From contig JADZED010000066.1 in assembly GCA_020850715.1 (NCBI GenBank), forward strand, positions 1 to 39,611: a stretch of DNA of 39,611 bases, written 5' to 3'. The stretch's first letter is position 1, and each line of letters opens with the position of its first letter. This stretch comes from Acidobacteriota bacterium. GTDB lineage: Bacteria > Acidobacteriota > Vicinamibacteria > Vicinamibacterales > CAVVIG01. The notes beneath the pieces were generated by a model. The model saw only the letters and a list, made by a program, of their open reading frames with translations, did no database searches and was not told where the DNA came from. The translations under genes and the position numbers were made by a program. Below are positions 9,471 to 17,135 of this stretch, one piece after another.

Positions 9471-10193
9471 ATGGCACTCAAGACCCGCGTCTGGAGCGCG
9501 GGCAAGCTTCTCATCCTCGGCGCGGCCCTCCTCGCGACCTACATCCTCTTCGCGGGCGCTTCGATGCGTCTGGCGTTGAAGGCGCGCGAGGTGCAGGCGC
9601 CCGACCTCACCAACCGCACGGTCGCGGAGGCCACCGCCCTCTCCGGCCGTCTGGGCCTGACGCTCAAGATTGACGAGACCCATCGCATCGATCCCGCGAT
9701 TGCCGCCGGCCGGATCGTCGAACAGGATCCGCCGGCCGGCGCCACCACCCGCCGGCAGCGCAGCCTCAAGGTGTGGCTGAGCGCCGGGCCGCGCGTCACC
9801 ACCGTGCCGGCGCTCGCCGGCGAGCCGGCGCGCAGCGCCCAGATGCGCCTCGCCGAGGACGGGATCGATCTCGTCGACCTCGCCGAGATCCGCACCGCCG
9901 ACGCCCCGGCCGGCGTGGTGCTCGCGCAGTCGCCCCCGGCCAACGCCACCGCCACGCACGTCTCGCTGCTCGTCAATCGCGGCGAGGAGGGGGCGACCTA
10001 TGTGATGCCCGATCTGATCGGCGTCAGCGGCGACCGGGTCGCCGAGATGCTGCGCAGCCGCGGCTTCCGCGTCGCCGTGGTGGCTTCGGCGCCTTACCCG
10101 GGCGTCGCGCCCGGGATCGTGATCCGGCAGAGCCCGCAGGGCGGCTTCAAGATCGCGCCCGGCGAGCCGGTCTCTCTCGAGGTGAGCCGGTGA
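9471..10193 (+). CDS. Membrane-anchored protein with three PASTA domains, no kinase domain
   Basis: A 240-residue protein with a short basic N-terminus, one transmembrane helix (about residues 12-33) and three PASTA domains outside the membrane at roughly 40-107, 108-173 and 176-240. Each has the usual pattern of V/M-P-x-L followed later by a G-x-V-x-x-Q-x-P-x-x-G segment. PASTA domains bind peptidoglycan fragments, so a periplasmic cell-wall-sensing role is inferred. In Firmicutes such domains are attached to the kinase PrkC, whose gene sits between rsmB and rpe; here the kinase part is absent. The stop overlaps the rpe GTG by 4 nt, so the two are translationally coupled. The product has no assigned partner in the window. 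Confidence 0.85.
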   Translation: MALKTRVWSAGKLLILGAALLATYILFAGASMRLALKAREVQAPDLTNRTVAEATALSGRLGLTLKIDETHRIDPAIAAGRIVEQDPPAGATTRRQRSLKVWLSAGPRVTTVPALAGEPARSAQMRLAEDGIDLVDLAEIRTADAPAGVVLAQSPPANATATHVSLLVNRGEEGATYVMPDLIGVSGDRVAEMLRSRGFRVAVVASAPYPGVAPGIVIRQSPQGGFKIAPGEPVSLEVSR

Positions 10194-10867
10194 GCCTGCG
10201 CATCGCACCGTCGATCCTCTCGGCCGACTTCGCGGCGCTGGGGCACGCCATCGCCGCCGTCGAGCGCGGCGGCGCCGATCTGATCCACGTCGACGTGATG
10301 GACGGCCACTTCGTGCCCAACATCACGATCGGCCCGCCCGTGGTGTCGGCGATCAAGCGCGTAGCCAGGGCGCCGCTGGACGTGCACCTCATGATCAGCG
10401 ACCCCGACCGCTACATCGAGGCGTTCGCCCAGGCCGGCGCGTCCATGATGTCGGTGCACCGCGAGGTGCTGCCGCACCTGCACCGGACGATTCACGCGAT
10501 CAAGGCGCTCGGCGTGAAGGCGGGCGTGGTGCTCAACCCGGCGACGCCGATCGCCTCGCTCGAGGACATCGCGGCGGATGTCGACTACGTCCTGATCATG
10601 TCGGTGAATCCCGGCTTCGGCGGACAGACCTTCATCCCGCACAGCGAGGCGAAGCTCCGCGAGACGCGCGCGCTGCTCGATCGCGCCCGCAGCCGGGCGG
10701 TCATCGAAGTCGACGGCGGCATCAGCCTGCACAACGCCGCCCGCGTGGTCGCCGCGGGCGCGCAGGTCCTCGTGGCCGGCGCGGCAATCTTCGGCACTTC
10801 CGATCCCGAGCGCGCGACGCTCGATCTCAGGGCCGCCGCGACGGGCGGCATCGCAGCGCCGCGGTGA
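10190..10867 (+). CDS. rpe: Ribulose-phosphate 3-epimerase
   Basis: A 225-residue TIM-barrel enzyme interconverting ribulose-5-phosphate and xylulose-5-phosphate in the pentose phosphate pathway. Diagnostic stretches are IAPSILSADFAALG at the N-terminus, HVDVMDGHFVPNITIGP (metal-binding His and Asp), LDVHLMI, VNPGFGGQ, and EVDGGIS near residue 175. The start is the GTG at 10190, which overlaps the PASTA stop in GTGA and gives the family start VSLRIAPSIL; no upstream alternative fits. Its own stop overlaps the next GTG by 4 nt. Confidence 0.96.
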   Translation: MSLRIAPSILSADFAALGHAIAAVERGGADLIHVDVMDGHFVPNITIGPPVVSAIKRVARAPLDVHLMISDPDRYIEAFAQAGASMMSVHREVLPHLHRTIHAIKALGVKAGVVLNPATPIASLEDIAADVDYVLIMSVNPGFGGQTFIPHSEAKLRETRALLDRARSRAVIEVDGGISLHNAARVVAAGAQVLVAGAAIFGTSDPERATLDLRAAATGGIAAPR

Positions 10868-11265
10868 GCGTCTCTCCATCGTTCTCCCGCGTCCGCGTCC
10901 GCTACGCCGAGACCGACCAGATGGGCGTCGTCTACTACGCGAACTTCTTCGTCTGGTTCGAGATCGGGCGCACCGACCTGCTGCGCGCCGCCGGTTGGAC
11001 CTACCGGGAGATGGAGGCCGGCGGCGTCCGCCTGCCCGTGCTCGAGGCGCACTGCGACTACCGCCTGCCCGCCCGCTACGACGACGAGATCGAGGTCCGC
11101 ACGTCCGGCGTGCTGCTGTCGCCGGTGCGCGTGGCGTTCGCCTACGAGGTTCTCAGACCCGCCGACGGCGCCGCGCTGGCGACCGGCCGCACGGTGCACG
11201 CCGCGCTCGATCCCGCCGGACGGGCGTGCCGCCTGCCCGAGCGCGTGAGGACGCTCTTCGCATGA
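10864..11265 (+). CDS. YbgC/4-hydroxybenzoyl-CoA-type acyl-CoA thioesterase
   Basis: A 133-residue single-domain hotdog-fold thioesterase. The signature RVRYAETDQMGVVYYANFF carries the catalytic Asp18, and the helix after it (WFEIGRTDLLR) is typical of the YbgC group. It should hydrolyse small or medium acyl-CoA or acyl-ACP thioesters in the cytoplasm. YbgC is encoded with the Tol-Pal genes in proteobacteria, but no tol genes are seen here, so the biological substrate is open. It starts at GTG 10864 inside the rpe stop and ends inside the start of the epimerase gene, both 4-nt overlaps. Confidence 0.85.
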   Translation: MSVSPSFSRVRVRYAETDQMGVVYYANFFVWFEIGRTDLLRAAGWTYREMEAGGVRLPVLEAHCDYRLPARYDDEIEVRTSGVLLSPVRVAFAYEVLRPADGAALATGRTVHAALDPAGRACRLPERVRTLFA

Positions 11266-12206
11266 TGAACGCGCTGGTGACCGGCGCCGCCGGTTTCGTC
11301 GGATCGACCCTGGCCGAACGCCTCGTGCAGGACGGTGCGCACGTCGTCGGGCTCGACTGCTTCACCGACTACTATCCGCGCGAGCGCAAGGAAGCCAACC
11401 TGGCGCTGCTGCGCGGCCAGGCGGCCTTCCGTTTCGTCGAGTCGCGCATCCAGGATGCCGACCTCGCCGCGCTGCTCGCCGACCGCACGCACGTCTTCCA
11501 TCTCGCCGCCCAGGCCGGGGTGCGGAAGAGCTGGGGGCGCGACTTCGACGTCTATACGATCAACAACGTCCAGGCGACGCAGGTGCTGCTCGAGGCCGTG
11601 GCGGCGGCGCCGCGGATCAGCCGCTTCGTCTACGCGTCGAGCTCGTCGGTGTACGGGGACAACGTGGAGCTGCCGATGCGTGAAGAGGCGCTTCCGCAGC
11701 CGGTGTCGCCGTACGGCGTGACGAAGCTGGCGGCCGAGCAGCTCTGTCATCTCTACTACGTGAACCACCAGGTGCCTGCGGTCTCGCTCCGCTATTTCAC
11801 CGTCTACGGCCCGCGCCAGCGGCCGGACATGGGGTTCCACCGGTTTCTGCGCGCAACGATGAAGGGAGAGCGGCTGGTGCTGTATGGCGACGGCGATCAG
11901 ACCCGCGACTTCACGTTCGTGTCGGATGCGGTGGCGGCCACCGTCGCCGCCGCCACGCGCGGCGTCCCCGGACGCGTATACAATATCGGTGGCGGCTCGC
12001 GCGTGTCGATCAACGACGTGCTGGCGCGCATCGGCCGCATCGTCGGCCGCACGCCGCTCATCCAGGCGGACCCGGCGCAGAAGGGGGACATGCGGCACAC
12101 GTTCGCCGACACGAGCCGGGCGCAGGCCGATCTCGGTTTCTCGCCCCGCGTCGCTCTCGACGAAGGCCTTGCGGCCCAGTACCAGTGGCTCACGAGCATC
12201 CTTTGA
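11262..12206 (+). CDS. NAD-dependent nucleotide-sugar epimerase/dehydratase
   Basis: A 314-residue extended short-chain dehydrogenase. The NAD-binding motif TGAAGFVG lies at 7-14, the catalytic serines in YASSSSVYG (124-132) and the Tyr151-x3-Lys155 pair in PYGVTKLAAEQ. The segment LDCFTDYYPRERKEANL after the second strand is typical of UDP-glucuronate 4-epimerase-like members, so a role in making an envelope polysaccharide sugar is likely; the exact substrate cannot be read. The start is ATG 11262, overlapping the thioesterase stop by 4 nt (an adjacent ATG at 11265 is possible). Its stop overlaps the bamD TTG start. Confidence 0.88.
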   Translation: MMNALVTGAAGFVGSTLAERLVQDGAHVVGLDCFTDYYPRERKEANLALLRGQAAFRFVESRIQDADLAALLADRTHVFHLAAQAGVRKSWGRDFDVYTINNVQATQVLLEAVAAAPRISRFVYASSSSVYGDNVELPMREEALPQPVSPYGVTKLAAEQLCHLYYVNHQVPAVSLRYFTVYGPRQRPDMGFHRFLRATMKGERLVLYGDGDQTRDFTFVSDAVAATVAAATRGVPGRVYNIGGGSRVSINDVLARIGRIVGRTPLIQADPAQKGDMRHTFADTSRAQADLGFSPRVALDEGLAAQYQWLTSIL

Positions 12207-12994
12207 GGTTCCTGCGCGCGCTCGCCGTCGCCCTCGCGCTTGCCGCGACCGCCGCCTGCGCGGCGCGCAGCGGCCGCGTGCCCCCCCAGGGCTCCAGCGA
12301 GCCCGACAAGTTCCTGTTCGATCGCGGGACGGCGGAGCTGAAGGAGGAGCACTGGCTCACGGCGCGCGAATTCCTGCGGCAGCTCACCGACACCTACACG
12401 CAGAGCCCCTATCGCCCCGACGCCAAGCTCGCGATCGGCGACAGCTATCTCGGCGAGAACACGGCCGAATCGCTCGTCTACGCGATCAACGAGTTTCGCG
12501 AGTTCCTGCAGTACTACCCGACGAACCCGCGCGCCGACTACGCGCAGTACAAGCTCGGCATGGCGCACTTCCAGCAGATGCGCGCGCCGCAGCGCGATCA
12601 GACCGAGACCCGCAGCGCGATTGCCGAGTTCGAGACCTTCGTCCAGCGGTATCCCAACAGCGCGTTGATGCCCGACGTGCGCCAGAAGCTGCGCGAGGCG
12701 AAGGATCGGCTCAGCGACGCGAGCTATCTCGTCGGCTTCTTCTATTACCGCATCCGCTGGTACCCGGGCGCGATCGACCGCCTGAAGTCGGTCATCGAGC
12801 AGGATCCCGGGTACTCGCGCCGCGATGCCGCCTACTTCTACCTCGCCGAATCGCTGCTGAAGAGCGACCGGCGGGCCGAGGCGCTACCCTACTACGAGCG
12901 GCTCGTCGCCGATTTCGAGCAGAGCGACCATCTCGCGGAGGCGCGCACGCGGATCGCCGAGCTCAAGACCCAGGTTCAAGCCCAGACGCCCTGA
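12203..12994 (+). CDS. bamD: BamD-like outer-membrane lipoprotein
   Basis: A 263-residue lipoprotein resembling BamD (ComL), the essential lipoprotein of the machine that inserts beta-barrel proteins into the outer membrane. The hydrophobic signal ends in ALAATAAC, where Cys19 would be lipidated. Five TPR-like repeats follow, with typical phrases such as AREFLRQLTDTYTQSPY, AINEFREFLQYYPTNPRADYAQY and AIAEFETFVQRYPNS. The proposed start is TTG at 12203: it overlaps the epimerase stop in TTGA, as at the other junctions of this operon, and gives a clean signal peptide. A GTG at 12185 would add six residues. BamA is not in the window. Confidence 0.88.
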   Translation: MRFLRALAVALALAATAACAARSGRVPPQGSSEPDKFLFDRGTAELKEEHWLTAREFLRQLTDTYTQSPYRPDAKLAIGDSYLGENTAESLVYAINEFREFLQYYPTNPRADYAQYKLGMAHFQQMRAPQRDQTETRSAIAEFETFVQRYPNSALMPDVRQKLREAKDRLSDASYLVGFFYYRIRWYPGAIDRLKSVIEQDPGYSRRDAAYFYLAESLLKSDRRAEALPYYERLVADFEQSDHLAEARTRIAELKTQVQAQTP

Positions 12995-13041
12995 CGCCGA
13001 TAGGCCGGGTGCGCGCCCTGCGCATCTGGAGGTATCGACCC

Positions 13042-13818
13042 ATGCGATTCGGCGGTTTCAGCCTCATGACCCTGCTGGCCGGCCTGGCGGCCCTGGCCGC
13101 CCCGGCCGTCGAAGCGCAGGCGCCGGGCGCGGGCGCACGCCTCTCGGCCCTCCAGATCGGCATCGCCTGCGCACCGCCGCCGGTGGCCGTGGCCGTTCCG
13201 CGCGACGCCGTGCGGGTCCTCGGCGCCCAGGCCCCGGAACCCAGGACGGTGCTCGGCGCCACCGACCGCGTCGTCCTGAGCGGCGGCACTGCGAACGGCC
13301 TCGCCGTCGGTCAGCGGTTCTTCGTGCGCCGGCCGATGGTCGATCCGCTGCTGCACGCCGGACGCGATCACCCCTGGCCGCAGCAGACGACCGGGTGGGT
13401 GACCATCGCGGCGGCCGACGCAACGACCGCGATCGCGACCGTCGACAACGCCTGCGGCCCGATCGAGGCCGGCGATCACATCCAGCCGTTTGTCGCCCCG
13501 GCCCCGCCGCCCGGCATCGACCAGGTCGAGCCATCGGGCGGGCTCGACTTCCTGTCGGCTGCGCACGTGCTGTCCGGCAGCGATCGGCACGGGAACTCCT
13601 CGGCCGGCGACTACGTGCTCGTCGATGTGGGCGCCGATCGCGGACTCGCGCCGGGTGCCGCGGTCGCGTTCTATCGCGATCCTGGCGTGGACGGAATGCC
13701 GCTCGTGTCGATTGCGGAAGGCGCGGTCGTGTCGGTGGGTCCGTCGATGTCGCTCGTCCGCGTGAACCAGGGGCGGACCGAGGTGCGACGCGGAGACTAC
13801 CTCGTGCCCGGGAAGTAG
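13042..13818 (+). CDS. Exported protein with a twofold internal repeat, function unknown
   Basis: A 258-residue protein with a signal peptide (cleavage likely after VEA, near residue 25) and no membrane segment beyond it, so probably periplasmic. Two units of about 75 residues share one pattern: residues 74-151 contain GLAVGQRFFVRR and end in IEAGDHIQPF, and residues 188-257 contain GLAPGAAVAFYR and end in VRRGDYLVPG. Both look like small beta-barrel folds ending in a Gly-Asp-(His/Tyr)-(Ile/Leu) turn, somewhat like C-terminal domains of FlgT or of LysM-associated proteins. The ATG at 13042 has a good ribosome site, GGAGG at 13028-13032. It follows bamD by 47 nt, suggesting an envelope role. 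I do not recognise a named family. Confidence 0.7.
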   Translation: MRFGGFSLMTLLAGLAALAAPAVEAQAPGAGARLSALQIGIACAPPPVAVAVPRDAVRVLGAQAPEPRTVLGATDRVVLSGGTANGLAVGQRFFVRRPMVDPLLHAGRDHPWPQQTTGWVTIAAADATTAIATVDNACGPIEAGDHIQPFVAPAPPPGIDQVEPSGGLDFLSAAHVLSGSDRHGNSSAGDYVLVDVGADRGLAPGAAVAFYRDPGVDGMPLVSIAEGAVVSVGPSMSLVRVNQGRTEVRRGDYLVPGK

Positions 13819-13840
13819 CCCGGGCCGGCACGCCGCGACG

Positions 13841-14449
13841 CTACCCGGCCCTCCGCCCCGATCGCTGCGCGCGCGCGGCGGTGAAGTCGGCCACGCTCGG
13901 GCTCGGGAGCCGGTTGAAGCGGCGGAAGTAGCCGGCCGCCGAGACCAGTGCGGTGACGAGCACCGTCCAGAGCGCGGCGTGGCCGACGAGCAGGAAGGGC
14001 CACCGCCCCCCGTGCGCGAGGATGAGGGCAAGGATCGCGACCACCTGCGCGGCCATCTTGATCTTGCCCAGCGGCGACGCGGCCATCACCACCCCGCGCG
14101 AGTACGCAAGGCTGCGGAGCGCGGTGACGGCGAACTCGCGGCCGATGATTACCGCGACCATCCAGGCGGGCGCCACTTCCATCTGGACCAGCGAGATGAG
14201 CGCGGCCGAGGTGAGCAGCTTGTCGGCGAGCGGATCGATGACCTGCCCGAACGGGGTGATCTGCTTGCGGCGCCGCGCCAGGTAGCCGTCGGCCCAGTCG
14301 GTGAGCGACGCCAGGCCGAAGATCGCCGCGCCCACCAGCTCCTTGGGCACGCCGAGGATCAGGCGCCCCTCGAACTTCGTGAGCAGCACCACCACCAGCA
14401 GCGGCACCAGGAAGATCCGCGTGACCGACAGCGAGTTGGGCAGGTTCAT
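13841..14449 (-). CDS. pgsA: CDP-diacylglycerol-glycerol-3-phosphate 3-phosphatidyltransferase
   Basis: A 202-residue inner-membrane enzyme making phosphatidylglycerol phosphate, the first committed step to phosphatidylglycerol. The CDP-alcohol phosphotransferase signature is complete: D-x2-DG-x2-AR-x8-G-x3-D-x3-D in the segment from DWADG to DPLAD around residues 50-75. Four to six hydrophobic helices surround it, and NLPNSLSVTRI at the N-terminus is typical. The ATG at 14449 is preferred over an upstream in-frame start near 14554, which would overlap the divergent nucleotidyltransferase gene. Only 37 nt separate the two start codons, so their promoters must overlap. It converges on the exported repeat protein with 22 nt between stops. 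Confidence 0.92.
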   Translation of the reverse strand: MNLPNSLSVTRIFLVPLLVVVLLTKFEGRLILGVPKELVGAAIFGLASLTDWADGYLARRRKQITPFGQVIDPLADKLLTSAALISLVQMEVAPAWMVAVIIGREFAVTALRSLAYSRGVVMAASPLGKIKMAAQVVAILALILAHGGRWPFLLVGHAALWTVLVTALVSAAGYFRRFNRLPSPSVADFTAARAQRSGRRAG

Positions 14450-14486
14450 CTGGCGCGTACGCACATGATAACATCGGTGGTTGCCT

Positions 14487-15542
14487 ATGAAGGCCATCCT
14501 GCTGGCAGGGGGCAAGGGCACGCGCCTGCGTCCGCTCACCATCCACACGCCCAAGCCGATCGTCCCGATCTTCGATCGCCCCTTCCTGCACTATCAGCTC
14601 GACCTGCTCAAGCAGGTCCCCGAAATCGACGAGGCGATCCTCAGCCTCAACTATCAGCCGCGCCGGATCGAGGAGCTCTTCGGCGACGGCGGCGACAGCG
14701 GGCTCGGGATCAAGTACGTGGTTGAACCGTCGCCGCTCGGCACCGCCGGCGCCATCCGCTATGCCGGCGAGTCGCTGCGCGAGTCGGTGGTCGTCTTCAA
14801 CGGCGACGTCCTCACGCAGCTCGATCTCGGAGCGGTCATCCGCCTGCACCGCGAACGGCAGGCGAAGGCGACCATCGTGCTCACGCCGGTCGACAATCCC
14901 GCCGCCTACGGGCTCGTGGAGACCGACGCGCTGGGCAACGTCCTGCGGTTTCTCGAGAAGCCCAATCCCGACGAGATCACGAGCAACACGATCAATGCCG
15001 GCATCTACGTGCTCGAGCCCGATACGTTCGACCGGATCCCGAAGGACCGTCCCTGGTCGATCGAGCGCAGCTTCTTCCCTTCGCTGATCGAGCGCGGCGA
15101 GACCTTCGTCGCGTACGTCGACCGCGGCTACTGGATCGACATCGGCACGCCGGAGAAATACATGCAGGTGCACCGCGACGTGATGGACGGCAGGTACACC
15201 GTGCCCGCGTTCGCCGGCCACGCCGCCTCGGCCTGGGTCTCGCCCGAGGCGCGCGTCGAGGAGGGCGCGGCGATCGAGGGGCCCTGTTTCGTCGACGCGG
15301 GCGCGATCGTCAAGGCCGGCGCCCGCATCGGCGCCTACGCGGTGATCGGCCGGCAGTGCCACATCGAGGAGCACGCGGTCGTCGAGCAGGCGATCGTCTG
15401 GGCGAACACGCGGATCAGCCAGGAGGCCGTCGTGCGCGGATCGATCGTCGGCCGCCACTGCCACATCGGCCGATCGACGCTGGTGGATTGCGGCGCGGTC
15501 CTGGGCGACAAGTCGGTCCTGACCGATTTCAGCCGGTCCTGA
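14487..15542 (+). CDS. Sugar-phosphate nucleotidyltransferase (mannose-1-phosphate guanylyltransferase-like)
   Basis: A 351-residue enzyme that should couple a nucleoside triphosphate to a sugar 1-phosphate. The N-terminal Rossmann-like domain starts with the signature MKAILLAGGKGTRLRPLT and continues with PKPIVPIFDRPFL, VVFNGDVLTQLD and INAGIYVLEPD. From about residue 245, hexapeptide repeats (VSPEARVEEGAAIEGPCFVD and on) form a left-handed beta-helix, as in two-domain GDP-mannose pyrophosphorylase-like proteins. ATG 14487 is preferred to the TTG at 14481. The gene is 8 nt before a phosphomannomutase, which would make the sugar 1-phosphate substrate, so a GDP-mannose-type pathway is likely. 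The nucleotide used cannot be decided from sequence. Confidence 0.85.
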   Translation: MKAILLAGGKGTRLRPLTIHTPKPIVPIFDRPFLHYQLDLLKQVPEIDEAILSLNYQPRRIEELFGDGGDSGLGIKYVVEPSPLGTAGAIRYAGESLRESVVVFNGDVLTQLDLGAVIRLHRERQAKATIVLTPVDNPAAYGLVETDALGNVLRFLEKPNPDEITSNTINAGIYVLEPDTFDRIPKDRPWSIERSFFPSLIERGETFVAYVDRGYWIDIGTPEKYMQVHRDVMDGRYTVPAFAGHAASAWVSPEARVEEGAAIEGPCFVDAGAIVKAGARIGAYAVIGRQCHIEEHAVVEQAIVWANTRISQEAVVRGSIVGRHCHIGRSTLVDCGAVLGDKSVLTDFSRS

Positions 15543-15550
15543 GGCGCGCC

Positions 15551-16900
15551 ATGAATCCCGACATCTTCAAGGCATACGACATTCGCGGCGTGTATCCGGC
15601 CGATCTGGACGAGGCGGCGGCGCGGGACATCGGCGCCGCCTTCGCCGGCTACCTGAACGCGGAGCGGATCGGCGTCGGGCGGGACATGCGGCTGTCGTCG
15701 CCGGCGCTGGCGGCGGCGTTCGTCGACGGCGCGACCTCCCGCGGCGCCGACGTCGTCGACTACGGGATGATCGCGACCGACATGCTGTACTTCGGCGTCG
15801 TGCGCGACGGCCTCGACGGCGGCGTGCAGATCACGGCGTCGCACAACCCGAAGCAGTACAACGGCGTGAAGATGGTCCGGCGCGGCGCCGTCCCGCTGAG
15901 CGGCGACGAGGGCATCGGCGAGATCCGCGAGATGATCGCCACCGGCCGGCTGCCGCGCGAGGCGGCACGCCGCGGCGCCGTCAGCACGCGCTCCATGCTC
16001 GACGCCTACGTCGGCCACGTCCTCTCGTTCATCGACGCGTCGGCCGTCGCTCCGTTCGACGTCGTGCTCGACGCCGGCAGCGGCATGGGCGGCCTGGTGG
16101 CGCCGCCGCTGTTCGATCGGCTTCCCTGCCGCACGACGCGGCTCTGCTTCGAGATCGACGGCCGCTTCCCGCACCACGAGGCGAACCCGCTCATCGAGGA
16201 GAACCGGCGCGACATCACCGACGCGGTCGTGCGCGGGAAGGCGGACGTCGGGATCGCATGGGATGGCGACGCCGACCGGTGCTTCTTCATCGACGGCGCC
16301 GGCGGCTTCGTGCCGGGCGACTTCGTCACCGCCCTGCTCGCCGAGGCGTTCCTGCTGAAGCATCCCGGCGCGACGATCATCTACGACCTGCGCGCCAGCC
16401 ACGCCGTGCGCGATACCGTCGCCCGGCACGGCGGCCAGGCGCTGATGAACCGCGTGGGGCACGCCTTCTTCAAGCAGAGGATGCGCGAGACCAACGGCAT
16501 CTTCGGCGGCGAGGTGACCGGGCACTACTACTTCCGCGACAATTTCTTCGCCGACAACGGATTCATTCCGGCGCTGCTGATGCTGGAGCTGATGTCGAAG
16601 AAGGGCCAGAGCCTGCAGGAGATGCTGGCGCCGCTGCGCGCGAAGTACTTCATCTCCGGCGAGATCAACACGAAGCTGCCCAGTCTCGCCATGGTCCCGC
16701 ACAAGCTGGCGCAGATCGCCGCCAGGTACGCCGACGCGACGCAGTACACCCTGGATGGCGTGTCGGTCGAATATCCGGACTGGCACTTCAACGTCCGGCC
16801 GTCGAACACCGAACCGCTCCTGCGGCTGAACCTCGAGGCGCGCACCCGGCAGCAGATGGAGGCCAGGCGGGACGAGGTGATTGCGCTGATTCGCGCGTGA
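15551..16900 (+). CDS. Phosphomannomutase/phosphoglucomutase
   Basis: A 449-residue alpha-D-phosphohexomutase that interconverts hexose 6- and 1-phosphates. All four functional loops are present: the phosphoserine loop TASHNPKQYNG (Ser97), the metal loop DGDADR (238-243), the sugar-binding loop GEVTGHYYF, and the phosphate-binding loop RPSNTEP near the C-terminus. The opening DIFKAYDIRGVYP matches AlgC/ManB-type enzymes. It follows the nucleotidyltransferase by 8 nt, so the pair forms a sugar-activation operon. The last codons contain the promoter of the tRNA-Gly gene. Confidence 0.93.
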   Translation: MNPDIFKAYDIRGVYPADLDEAAARDIGAAFAGYLNAERIGVGRDMRLSSPALAAAFVDGATSRGADVVDYGMIATDMLYFGVVRDGLDGGVQITASHNPKQYNGVKMVRRGAVPLSGDEGIGEIREMIATGRLPREAARRGAVSTRSMLDAYVGHVLSFIDASAVAPFDVVLDAGSGMGGLVAPPLFDRLPCRTTRLCFEIDGRFPHHEANPLIEENRRDITDAVVRGKADVGIAWDGDADRCFFIDGAGGFVPGDFVTALLAEAFLLKHPGATIIYDLRASHAVRDTVARHGGQALMNRVGHAFFKQRMRETNGIFGGEVTGHYYFRDNFFADNGFIPALLMLELMSKKGQSLQEMLAPLRAKYFISGEINTKLPSLAMVPHKLAQIAARYADATQYTLDGVSVEYPDWHFNVRPSNTEPLLRLNLEARTRQQMEARRDEVIALIRA

Positions 16901-16910
16901 ACGCTAGAAT
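16881..16910 (+). promoter_or_regulatory. Promoter of tRNA-Gly
   Basis: TTGCGC (16881-16886) and TAGAAT (16905-16910) are separated by 18 nt, a good match to a housekeeping sigma promoter. The -10 ends 16 nt before the mature tRNA 5' end. The -35 lies within the final codons of the phosphomannomutase gene. Confidence 0.6.
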
Positions 16911-16926
16911 CGGACCGGCGTCCGAA

Positions 16927-17000
16927 GCGGGCTTAGTACAATGGTAGTACAGAGGCTTCCCAAGCCTCGGACACGGGTTCGATCCCCGTAGCCCGCTCCA
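16927..17000 (+). tRNA. tRNA-Gly (anticodon CCC)
   Basis: A complete cloverleaf. Acceptor arms GCGGGCT and AGCCCGC pair fully; the D arm is GTAC/GTAC; the anticodon stem GAGGC/GCCTC closes loop TTCCCAA, with CCC at positions 34-36; the T arm is ACGGG-TTCGATC-CCCGT. The discriminator is T, and the CCA end is encoded in the gene. It reads GGG glycine codons. Confidence 0.97.
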
Positions 17001-17135
17001 CAGCCCTCGCCCGCGATCGCCCGGCCGCGCTCGCACCTTCGCCGTGCACGAGGCGACACCCGTCCTGATCGCGGATGGCCGGGAAATTGCCTTCATGGGG
17101 GGAGGCGCCGATTCGGCCGCCTGGAGGGCTGTCGC

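Noticed and set aside
7701..10208. 835-codon antisense frame across fmt, rsmB and the PASTA gene
   Set aside because: Same reason: a shadow of conserved genes, Arg/Gly/Asp-rich, no start signal.
13807..13824. CCCGGG twice around the stop codon of the exported repeat protein as a terminator
   Set aside because: The arms are short self-complementary hexamers with no T-tract; too common in GC-rich DNA to call.
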